Shown here piece by piece: positions 33,778 through 43,809 of a stretch of DNA of 64,000 nucleotides. Numbering within the stretch: position 1 is the stretch's first letter; every line of letters begins with the position of its first letter. The DNA lies in contig JABCPU010000014.1 in the NCBI GenBank assembly GCA_016800925.1, positions 1 through 64,000 on the forward strand. Reading direction: 5' to 3'. Both the position numbers and the translations under genes were made by a program. The notes beneath the pieces were generated by a model. It saw nothing but the letters and a program-made list of their open reading frames with translations, did not search any database and was not told the origin of the DNA. The DNA comes from Suillus spraguei (lineage: Eukaryota > Basidiomycota > Agaricomycetes > Boletales > Suillaceae).

Positions 33778-35068
33778 ATGCCTCCCCGTAAAACTCAAAA
33801 CACTCTCCGAGGAGCCGGGCTTGGTCCGATCCAACGAGATCCCACACCCATTGTCCAAACATTCACCAGTTTCTCTCAATGCCGCGCAAGCATGAGTGAC
33901 ATAGGTCAAAGTATTTCCGCTCGTCAAGCCAGACCAGATCCGATAACACCAACTCGAACCTGGATAACCCAGACTCCAATTCACGCCCGACCATTCGCTT
34001 TGATGATGAGCTGCGCAGTAACCCACCAGATGATGAAGGTGATGATCCGGACAATGAGGACCTGGATGACGAAGAAGATAAAATCCACCTGAGCCCTCAG
34101 GACCGGGTCCTAGCCCAACTATCCATAGCCATTAATCACCTCGCTCGCAGTAGCCATCGCACCCCCACCTCGGATGATAGCAAAGTCAAAATCCATGAGC
34201 CAGATACCTTCGATGGGTCCGAACCTCGCAAGCTCCGGGCATTCTTCGTCCAATGTGAGCTCAACTTCCAGAGCAAACCTAACGCTTTCCGTTCCGGACG
34301 GGCTAAAGTCAATTTCGCCCAATCCTACCTTAAGGGTATGGCTCTCGAGTGGTTTGAACGGATCTCCTTTCGGACAGATATAGCAACCGTCCGGACTGGA
34401 TGGATGACTACTCCGAGTTCATGCTCGAGCTCCAAACCAATTTCGGACCACACGATCCCTCCGGAGACGCAGAGATGCAGTTAGAACAACTCCACATGCG
34501 TGATGGACAACGCATCAACAAGTACGTTGTAGAATTCCAGCAACTTGCCTCCCAAGTACGCAAATGGGGAGATGGAGCCCTATGACGCCAATTCTACAAT
34601 GGACTTCCAGCCCGAATCAAAGATGAGATTAGTCGCATGGGTAAACCCACTACCCTTTCGGAGTTCAAGACTCTCACCCAGACCATCGACGCCCGTTACT
34701 GGGAATGGAGGGGCGAAGTCACCCGAGAGAGTAGAACCACCTCTTCCAATCCTCCCAGGCAGTCAACATCCGACCGGACAAACTCCAACTCGTCCGGATC
34801 CGATACGCCCAAATTCAATAAATCCACATCCTCCACAACCTCCTCTGCCCCGAAAGTTTCGGATCTTCCTAGCGTTGTTGGTGCGGATGGAAAGCTAACC
34901 ACCCAGGAGCGTCAGAGGCGTATTGACAAAAGGCTCTGTATGTTCTGTGGCGGACCTGGTCACACTGCCCGGGAATGCACCAAATCCACATCGCGCGCTG
35001 CCAAAGGCCGCGCTACCATGCTCACTCCGGAAATGGAACCGGAAGCCTCAGATGAGGCAAAAAATTAG
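33778..35068 (+). pseudogene. Gag of the chromovirus
   Basis: Starts MPPRKTQNTLRGAG at 33778. Landmarks are FDGSEPRKLRAFFVQCELNF (retrotransposon Gag domain) near 34210, DDYSEFMLELQTNFGPHDP near 34405, FYNGLPARIKDEI near 34595, and a CCHC zinc knuckle CMFCGGPGHTARECT near 34940. One-base shifts fall near 33985 and 34350, and TGA at 34583-34585 replaces an expected arginine CGA before RQFYNGL. Confidence 0.85.
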
Positions 35069-35132
35069 TCCGCGACCCTCCTGACTCCGTACGGGATGAG
35101 GGTTGCATTGGCCCAACCCGTGCAACGGAACT

Positions 35133-38100
35133 ACGACTCAACGCTGTAACTCTTCCTGATCCGAACTCTCTGTGTCCATATGTCTCTCTTCCGTCTTTCT
35201 CCAATATATCTGACTTTCCGGCCCTCATAGACTGTGGTTCCTCCCACTGCTTCATAGACACTGATTTCATCCGAAAACATAAAATTCCTACCTATCAGAT
35301 TCCTCCGCTTCCACTCCGTTTATTTGATGGTACATGCAATAACAATATTGTCGAAGCCATAAACTTATCCGTCCGATTCTCCTCCAGTGTAATCACTTCC
35401 GACACATTCTACGTCACCCCTTTGGATTCCTCATGTTATATCGTTCTCGGATATAGCTGGCTCACCCGACACAATCCGTTGATTGACTGGGTATTGGGCA
35501 GCATTGAGTTCCGAACTACTGAACAGGGAATGCCATTAACCCCATCCGCATCACCGCTGCCTCCGGACACACCGTCCATGGCAGGAAAATCCAATCCGAC
35601 ACCTCCATTACCTTCGGGTATTCCATCCAAGGAAGATTCCTCCCCTCCAATATCTCCGTTGCCTCAGAGCACCCCATCCATGGCAGAGACTCTGCCTCTG
35701 ACCAAATCCAAACCCTCCGCTGGTACTTCAGTCCCTAACATATCGTTGATAAACACAGTGGCCTTTTGCCGTGCCTGCAAGTTAGAAGGATCTACTCAGT
35801 TCAGCATCTACCTCCGTCCCTCCGAAGTAAATCTTCGATCCGCATCCGTATCATCCGATCCTCCAGACCTCTCCAGAATCCCTTCCGATTACCACGAATT
35901 CGCGGATGTCTTTGACAAAGGCAAAGCCAGACAACTTCCCCCTCATCGACCCTACGATCTCAAGATTGAGTTGGAAGAAGGGGCTAGTCCACCTCTCGGA
36001 ACCATATACTCTCTTTCTCCGGTAGAGCTTGAGGCCCTCCAGAAGTTCCTTGATGAAAACATCTCGTCCGGACTCCTCTGATCCTCATCTTCTCCCCACA
36101 GAGCCCCCGTCCTATTTGTCAAAAAGAAGGATGGATCCCTCCGCCTTTGTGTATATTTCCGCGGCCTCAACCACATCACCAAGAAAGACCAATATCTGTT
36201 ACCCCTCATTGCCGACCTCCTAGACTCCCCGAGCCGCGCTAAAGTTTATACCAAAATTGATCTCTGATCTGCATATCACCTCGTCTGGATAACAGAAGGA
36301 GACGAATGGAAGACTTCCTTCCATACGTGCTATGGCTCCTATGAATGGTTGGTGATGCCGGAAGGCCTCATGAATGCTCCGGCAGCTTTCCAGCGCTTTG
36401 TCAATAGCGTGTTTGCCGATATGCTGGACGTATGTGTTGTTGTATATCTGGATGACATCCTTATCTATTCCCAAGACCTTGCAAGTCATGAGGAACATGT
36501 CTGAGAAGTTTTACAACGTCTCCGTAAACACCGACTATATGCCAAACCCGAGAAATGTGAATTCCATTCATCCTCCGTCGAATATCTTGGTTACCTCCTA
36601 TCTCCGGATGGCTTGACAATGTCGTCTGAGAAAATCCAGTCTATCATAGACTGGCCAGAACCTCGGAAAGTCAAGGACATACAATCCTTCCTCGGATTCG
36701 CTAATTTCTATCGTCATTTCATCTTCAACTACTCGGATATCGTGGTTCCCCTTACTTGACTCACTCGCAAGGGCGTCACTTGGGACTTTTCCGAGGAATG
36801 CTGGAAATCATTTAACGCACTCAAGAAAGCCTTCACGTCCGCTCCGGTGCTAACGCATTGGATTCCGAATGTTCCTATAGTTGTGGAAACTGATGCCTTG
36901 GATTATGCTATCGCTGGAATACTATCCATTGTGTGCCCAGACTCGGAACTTCGTCCGGTGGCATTTTACTCCCGGATGCTGTCCGGTGCAGAACTCAATT
37001 ATGATGTCCATGACAAGGAACTACTAGCCATCTATGCTGCGTTCCGAACCTGGCACCATTACCTAGAAGGCTCGTCCGAACCTATAGATGTGGTCATGGA
37101 CCACAAGAATCTGGAGTATTTCTCTACCACCAAACTGCTATCCCGTCGTCAGGCCTGCTGGTCTGAGTTCCTCCATCAGTTCAACCTTGTTATCCGTTAC
37201 CGTCCTGGAAAACTCGGAGTCAAGCCAGATTTCCTCACTAGATGATGGGACGTCTACCCTAAAGAGGGGGATAAGGACTACGCTCAGATTAACCCTCACA
37301 ACCTCTGTCCAATATTCGCTTTGGAACAATTAGCTTCATCCCTACGAGCTTCCATTTTAGCAACTCCGGTCCTTAGAGCAGCTGTTCTTATGGACACTGA
37401 ACACCTCCGGAAAGACATTCTGATAGCACTCCCTAATGACCCCATTGCACAAACACATTTTCCAGTTCCTTCAGATCCGAGATGGACAATAGACGATAGT
37501 GGATTCCTTTGTTGTGACAACCGCACCTACGTTCCGGATACCAATGATCTACGACTTCGCATCCTCCGGAATTGCCATGACCACCCCTATCCAGACATTT
37601 TGGACAGAATCGTACTCTCGAGCTCATCCGACGCAACTATACCTGGCCCGGAGTACGAGCCTTTGTCAAAGAGTATGTCAGGTCCTGCACATCCTGCGCC
37701 CGAGCCAAAGTTCCGAGACATAAGCCCTACGGACTACTCAAGCAACTCCCCGTCCCGGAAAAACCATGGAATTCCATCTCTATGGATTTCATTGAACAAC
37801 TTCCGGACTCATCCAGCTTTACAGCCACCCTCGTCATCATAGATTGCCTATCCAAGCAAGCCATATTCGTCCCGACCCACGACACCATTACTTCTCCTGA
37901 TCTCGCCCGCCTATTTCTCCTCCATGTCTTCTCTAAGCATGGAGTTCGATCCCATGTAACCTCGGATCGAGGAACAGAGTTCGTATCCCACTTCTTCCGT
38001 TCCTTAGGAAAGGCATTGGACATGGTCCTACACTTCACATCCGGATATAATCTGGAAGGGGACGGACAAACAGAACGTGCCAACCAAACGCTGGAACAGT

Positions 38101-38858
38101 ACCTCCGGATCTACTGCAACTATCAGCAGGACAACTGGTCCGAGCTACTGCCCCTTGCAGAGTTTGCATACAATAACGCTCCGAGTGCCACTACTGGAGT
38201 TTCACCTTTCTTCGCCAATAAAGGTTATCATCCGAACATTTCCATCCATCCAGAACGCGACCTATCCTCCATCCGTGCCCAGGAATATGCCCTAGATCTT
38301 AACAAACTTCACCAGTTCCTCCGAGATGAGATGTCCGAAGCTCAGAAACACTATCAAGGACCTGCAGACGCTAAAAGACAACCCGCTCCAGACTTCCGGA
38401 TTGGAGAACAAGTCTTCATCAAAGCCAAGTACTTCTGCTCCACTCGTCTGTCGAAGAAACTTTCGGAAAAGAATTTGGGACCATTCGAAATTATATCCCG
38501 CCCGGGTACTCATTCCTTCGCCATCCGACTTCCGGATTCTATGCGTTCCGTACATCCTGTTTTCCATGTCTCGCAGTTAGAGCCAGCAGTTCCGAACACC
38601 GTTCCTAATCGCATCCAACCTCCTCCGCCACCAGTCGAAGTCGATGGAGAACCAGAGTATGAGATATCCGAAATCCTGGACTCTAAACTGGACCGTCGTA
38701 GGCACCACTGCCAACTTCTATACCTCGTCCGTTGGTCCGGATACGAAGGAATGGACGAAGAAACTTCCTGGTTACTGGCCACAGAACTCGGAAATGCATC
38801 GGATCTCGTAGCGGATTTCCACTCAGCATATCCGGACAAGCCTGGTCCCATTGCTTGA
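35133..38858 (+). pseudogene. Pol of the chromovirus (PR-RT-RH-IN-chromodomain)
   Basis: The protease active site appears as ALIDCGSSHCFID (about 35220). Reverse transcriptase: [28 protein letters not shown], and the YLDDILIYS catalytic box near 36450. RNase H: VETDALDYAIAGIL and HDKELLAIYAAF. Integrase core: IIDCLSKQAIFVPT (first D), VTSDRGTEFVSHFF (second D), GDGQTERANQTLEQYLR (E). A chromodomain at the end contains LYLVRWSGYEGMDEETSWL. In-frame TGA occurs near 36079, 36265, 36502, 36757 and 37243, each where related proteins have arginine, plus a frame shift near 37590 in the zinc-finger part of integrase. [10 protein letters not shown] has W where the family has R, another C-to-T change. 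Confidence 0.9.
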
Positions 38859-38915
38859 AAAGTACATAACGAAATATAAGTACATTGAGGTCAGTAGCGG
38901 AAATCCGGATCTGGA

Positions 38916-39593
38916 CTAAGCACCAGTCTCCATTTCACCTCTGGCACCCCCAGTCTCCTCCCCAGTCTCATCCGCCATCTCTTCCCCAGTCCCATCCGCC
39001 ATCTCCCCTCCATTCTCATCCGCCACCTCTTCCCCAATCTCCTCACCAGCGCCATCCTTGTCAGATCCGGCAGAAACGGAAAGCCTAAATCCGGTCCGGA
39101 TTTCCTTGATGAGCAGGGCCTGGAATTCCCTCTGTTGCTGGAGGAAGGCCTCCATGGTAGAGCTCATCCGCTCCATGGCAATCCGACTCCCTTCCGCCGC
39201 CACAATACCATCTTGGAGGAGTCCGTTGGTCCGCGCCAACTCAGCAATGATGCCATTAGCAGCGGCCACCCAAGCCTGATCATCATACTCCACAAAATCC
39301 TTATCCATACCTTCGATAGTGACTGGATTAGAGAAGACATCCACGTCCGCCACATCCGGAGTAGGACTCCTCTGACGGCGCTTGCCTTTGCCCTTCGGAG
39401 ACGGAGTACCAGCAGGACGCTGCCTCTTCCGGCCCTTGGGCCCCTTAACAAATCCGGGCCTTCCAGGACAAGTGGCCTTGTCCTTCCGGCAGACGTCACA
39501 GGACTTAATCTACGAAACGTCGAAATCAGCGGATCCGAAGTTTTTCGGACGACTCACCATGGCATTCTTCTCGGCATCACCCCACTGGCACAT
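38916..39593 (-). CDS. Antisense spliced gene inside the chromovirus, zinc-cluster-like
   Basis: Unrecognised protein of 209 residues, encoded opposite to gag-pol between pol and the 3' LTR. ATG at 39591-39593, exon 1 39558-39593 (MCQWGDAEKNAM), a 48-nt GT-AG intron 39510-39557, exon 2 to the stop at 38916. Exon 2 opens with KSCDVCRKDKATCPGR, a C-x2-C-x6-C pattern like half of a Zn2Cys6 binuclear cluster, then basic KGPKGRKRQR and KGKGKRRQR. A helical region follows (AANGIIAELARTNGLLQDGI, MEAFLQQQREFQALLIKEI), and the tail has repeated acidic GEEMADETGEE units. It has no stop or frameshift although the sense genes do. A nuclear DNA-binding or regulatory role is inference only. Confidence 0.65.
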
Positions 39594-39601
39594 TCGGCCC
39601 T

Positions 39602-39610
39602 AAGGGGGGG
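39602..39610 (+). other. Polypurine tract before the 3' LTR
   Basis: AAGGGGGGG followed by ATAC and the LTR start. It is the expected plus-strand priming site for reverse transcription. Confidence 0.7.
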
Positions 39611-39614
39611 ATAC

Positions 39615-40383
39615 TGTCATATACCATACTTCTAATCTCAGATCCGACCATATCTGATCAGATCCGATCGATTCCATATCCGTCTGGTCCACAGATCGTG
39701 CCCGGACCACCCATCCGAATGTGCTCACTTCTCGCACCTTAACTCCCTTGTGTATATCTGCGTCTATCTCCTTTCGTCATTCCTCCTGTTTCCGGTATTC
39801 CGGCTGTTTATATTTCCGTCCTGTGTTACTGATCCGTTTCCTGTGTTCATTTCCGATTCATGCTTACTGATCCGCTGTGCATTAACTAATAGACTTCTGT
39901 TACACTTCGTACATAGCGCTCGGTCCCGGACTTGCTGATTATCCGTCTTAGATACTTACAGTATATAAACCACTTGTAGATCTCCGTAGAACCTTAGTTC
40001 GAATATCATCTTAGATTCTACTCATTCTGCCTCCTCCGGACTTAAGCCACTTTCCGCTTTAAGTCACCTTCCGAGACTTAGGATTGATTCCTATAGTCTA
40101 TATCTCTGACTCTATCTTCGGATAGTCTATCTCCGTTAGTTTCTAGTTAGGAACTCGTTCCGAAACTAGCCTTAATCTCTGTCCTCTCCTTACGTTCTGA
40201 ATAACCTTCGGACGTATCATATCCGATACCTTCGGACACCCGGATCCGTCACGCAACACCTTCCGGGTCTTCGGACGAATAACTCCTCCCTGAAATAAGG
40301 GGCATTACTCGAGAAAGGGGCACAGTGCACGAACTGAGGCCAAAGCCCTTCGGATCTCTCTACCCTTGAGTACAGTCTTAACA
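39615..40383 (+). repeat. 3' LTR of the chromovirus
   Basis: 769 bp with the same TG and CA ends as the 5' LTR. A third, 5'-truncated copy lies at 58438-59142. Confidence 0.9.
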
Positions 40384-41102
40384 GGGAAACACTAAAATGA
40401 ATTGGGCAATATAACTGTGTATCTAAAAAGAAAGGGAGAATGTGTGGGAAGGACTTTGCCAGCTCATGTGGCTTTCACATATGTCACATAGGGCCACATG
40501 GTTTTCACTTATGCTCACATGGTTTTTGGATAGCTTGCTAGACTACTCTAAAATAGACAATAGACAATTGTAAAGAAAACTTGCATTATCATATGAAAAA
40601 AATGTCCAATTTCAGAATTCTGACAACTAAAATTCTATGGAGTCCAAAAATCCGAAACACCTGCCAAATACAATATAGTGGACAGTAATCCACACACCTG
40701 CTGCACTCCAGGCACAATATGGACAAACAATGCACTTTTCCTACCATGGGAGAGTGAGCACCAAGAATAGCAAAAGCAATAATAGAAATTTTGTCACACA
40801 TTTGGTTACACAATTTGCTTGCATTTGGTGACACAAAGACACTTTTTGTGGGTTTTGTTTAATATTGATGAAAATCAAAATTGACTTATGAATGAGTTCA
40901 GAAAACTCAAATTTGCATTTCCTATAAACAACAGTTTGAACAATAGAATGGAACAAAATCTGCTCATTCCATGAGTTGCTGCTAATATGCATTGGTGCAT
41001 GATGCTAATGTTTGCACATCACCATTTAGAAATATAGAACAGACAATGCCAGAATGCAATCATTGATCACAGTATGAACTTGACAGACTTAACTGACTTC
41101 AA
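40384..41102. other. AT-rich flank of the Helitron helicase
   Basis: No Rep domain or other coding sequence is visible here, though an autonomous Helitron would carry one upstream of the helicase. Short minus-strand frames have no motif. Confidence 0.45.
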
Positions 41103-42956
41103 ATGACATCACCTACCAGACACAATTGTCATCATGCTGTCCATAATCAGAACAGACCTGCTGCTCCTGTACAGCCAAATTTCATGCCAGCTGTGCCTGT
41201 TATGCAGCATCCTCCTTACTTTGTACATCAACCACTACCAGTTGCACAATATCCTAGCTTACCACAAAATGCAATTGAACATGTGTTGCATGCTCATCAT
41301 CCTCCTGTTGATTATAATGCACATTTGAATGATCAGACAAATGCTGCTCACAATAATAGACATCATCAGTGTAATGTTTGTCCACAGCAGGACAGACAGG
41401 AGATAAGACAGCAGGTGCAAGCAGAGCTCATGGCAGCACAGATACAGCCTCCACATATACCTCATATTCCTAATGAACCTGTTCAACCTGCACCTGTGGA
41501 TCCAGGAGTGCTTTCTCTCAATGAGGAGCAGAGGGCAGTCTTTGATGCAGTGGTTGATGATGCAATGCAATGTGATGAGCAAAGACCTGAATATTCCTAC
41601 TTTGTCCATAGTGCAGGTGAATGTGGAAAGACATATCTCTGTAAGCTCATTGCTTCAAAGCTCTGTGCTGAAGGCAAGATTGTCCTATGTGTTGCTTCCT
41701 CTGTAATCACTTCTCTCCTCCTGCTAGGCAGATGCACAGCTCATTTGCAATTCAAAATTCCAATTTCCATCAATGAGGACAGCTTCTGCAACATCAAGAA
41801 AGGAGATGTTGTGCATGAGCTTCTCAAGGCCACCTCCCTCATCATCTGTGATGAAATTCCTATGCTATACCATTACATCCTGGAATGCCTTGACCACTCA
41901 TTACATGACCTTCTAAACATTAATGCTGATTCTGGAGGAATGATGATGCTCTTTGGAGGAGACTTTAGACAGACCCTGCTGGTGGTGCCTCATAGATCCA
42001 GGAAGCAGATAGTTGGTGCTACATTTTGCAGATCTCACATATGGCCAAGGCTTCACATCTTCCACCTGAAGACAAATATGCAGCCTAGTCAAGACCCTGC
42101 CTCTGATAAATTTGCAAAGTGGCTTCTTGAGATCGGAGCTGGGAAGGGCACATATGTAGATAGAATGGTTGCCCTTCCAATTCATATGCACTGCCCTGAC
42201 AATGATATCCAGTCTCTCATTAATGCCCTATACTCTCCTATTCTGCTCCCTGGACATCCTCCTGTGAATGATTCCTTTTTCCTGGAATATACCATCCTCT
42301 CTGCAAAGAATACTGATGTGGACAAAATCAATGCCAACATTCTTGAATCATTCCCTGGAGATAAAGTGGCCTTCACCAGCATAGACTCAATCACTGAGAA
42401 GGACTATGACTACATCCCACCAGAGTTCCTTCATACTCTCATGTCATCAGGGTTCCCTTTGCACAAATTGGAACTCAAAGTGGGTATTCCTCTCATGTTA
42501 TTGGGCGACTTGGACCCCACCAATGGCCTCTATAATGGAACCAGTATGATCCTCCTGTCTTGGACCACGCATATCCTCAGGTGTCATATTCTTAGGAATG
42601 GAGTTGATGGAGCTCATCAAGATGATCAGAACACTGTCCTAATCTCCCGCATGATACTGGATGTCATGTCTGAAGACAATCTCTCTTTCAAGTGTCGCCA
42701 ATTCCCCATTCATCTTGTGTTCACTGTGACAATCAACAAGGCTCAAGGTCAAAGTGTGAAGTGGGTTGGGCTGGATTTGCAGACTCCTATGTTCAGTCAT
42801 GGATAGCTGTATGTGGCTTTGTCTCACTGCACTCACCCAGAGAGAGTGCATGCTATCTTTCCAGAGCATGAAGAAGGGTCCAAGACAACCAATGTGGTGT
42901 ATACAGAAGTACTGAGAGGACTTAGAGATAGAGATGATATGGAGGTTGAGGATTGA
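41103..42956 (+). pseudogene. Helitron Pif1-type helicase, orphan and broken
   Basis: Encodes the helicase half of a Helitron RepHel protein (5'-3' DNA helicase). A Q/P/H-rich N-terminus precedes LSLNEEQRAVFDAVVDDAM, the usual Pif1 opening. Walker A reads SAGECGKTYL, where GxGGTGKT is usual, so a key glycine is changed. Walker B is IICDEIPM, then FGGDFRQTLLVVP, a strong Helitron signature. Near the C-terminus HLVFTVTINKAQGQSVKWVG is followed by FSHG and TAG at 42804-42806, then LYVALSHCTHPERVHAIFPE. The TAG fits CAG>TAG, and H in LSHCT fits R>H. Reading ends at 42956. No Rep nuclease is present, so this is a fragment. Confidence 0.85.
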
Positions 42957-43179
42957 GGATTGGAGATTGGAGATTGATTGATGTATCGATGTACTTTTAT
43001 ATAGAGGACTGAGTGATGCAATGTATAGTGCACTTTTAGATGATGCAGTAGATTTTAGTCTTGGTTTTCTTGAAATGCTGCTCAAAATGTACATGTCTGT
43101 TTGAAAATTCCACTATAATTATGAATAAATTAAGGTGCATGAAGTAGTGATTATTAGGATGAAGCCTTGGCCAGGGAGC

Positions 43180-43225
43180 AAAAGGAGTGTGAAGCACTCC
43201 TTTTGTTTCCTGTGCCAAAGGCACA
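43180..43225. other. Two hairpins downstream of the helicase
   Basis: 43180-43189 AAAAGGAGTG pairs perfectly with 43195-43204 across a 5-nt loop; 43211-43216 TGTGCC pairs with 43220-43225. Helitrons end with a hairpin shortly before CTRR; CTAG at 43243-43246 is a candidate end but further away than usual. Confidence 0.4.
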
Positions 43226-43404
43226 ACAAGCATGGACTCATTTCTAGAACATTATACAAATGAGCAGATGGCAGTAGGTAGGAGACCCAAGTTTGGGTTT
43301 TCATGGCCATTTACATATGGGGTAAGTCACACGTGATTGATGTGCTAAGCATGTAGTAAGTGTCCAGCTTACACATGGTTTCTTAACCTTATTATAGTAT
43401 GCAT

Positions 43405-43809
43405 CCAGGGAATCGGCCTTGATATTACCAGGAAGCTCCTACAGTCTTCTTCTAACTGTGTCCACCACCTGTTGCCTTCATGACATAGCCTTGACTTTGA
43501 ATCTTGATGACCTTACATCCAGTCCTGGAATTTTCCATATCCGAGTCATTCAAATTGATGTAATGAATGAAGACAATATGTTCAAAAGTTCTTGAGCTTC
43601 TCGACGGCACTGGGTTGGACTATATCGTTAATAGCGCTGCAATCGTGTGTTTTGCTGTGCTAGCTTTTACAGGTTGTATGATGATTCTGGCACTGCAGAA
43701 CCCTGGTAAAGACTTGATATTTAGTTTCAATCCAGCTGTGCTTGTAGACTCAGACGATCAAGTGCAATGTCATAGGGACTGCGTAGTCTGCTTTGAAATG
43801 AAAATATAG
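43405..43809 (+). pseudogene. Short-chain dehydrogenase (SDR) relic
   Basis: Fragments of an NAD(P)-dependent SDR: GIGLDITRKLLQSSSN near 43409 (the glycine-rich nucleotide-binding turn), RVIQIDVMNEDNMFKS near 43545, and LELLDGTGLDYIVNSAAI near 43590 (the family NNAA/NSAA motif). No catalytic YxxxK follows, and stops and shifts separate the pieces. It is a remnant of about the first third of such a gene. Confidence 0.6.

Larger units (their letters stand above)
32963..40383 (+). mobile_element. Ty3-type chromovirus retrotransposon, full length, inactive
   Basis: A 7.4-kb element with two LTRs, gag, pol in the order protease-RT-RNase H-integrase-chromodomain, and a purine tract beside the 3' LTR. 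The order and the chromodomain place it in the Ty3/gypsy chromoviruses. Six in-frame TGA codons in gag and pol and several one-base shifts make it inactive. An intact antisense gene lies between pol and the 3' LTR. No target-site duplication is visible (GCAGC on the left, GGGAA on the right), which suggests recombination between elements or later change. Confidence 0.93.

Noticed and set aside
34583..37245. TGA codons in gag-pol as recoded (for example selenocysteine) sites
   Set aside because: Each stop stands where arginine is expected and fits CGA>TGA; the host genes here use TGA as a stop.
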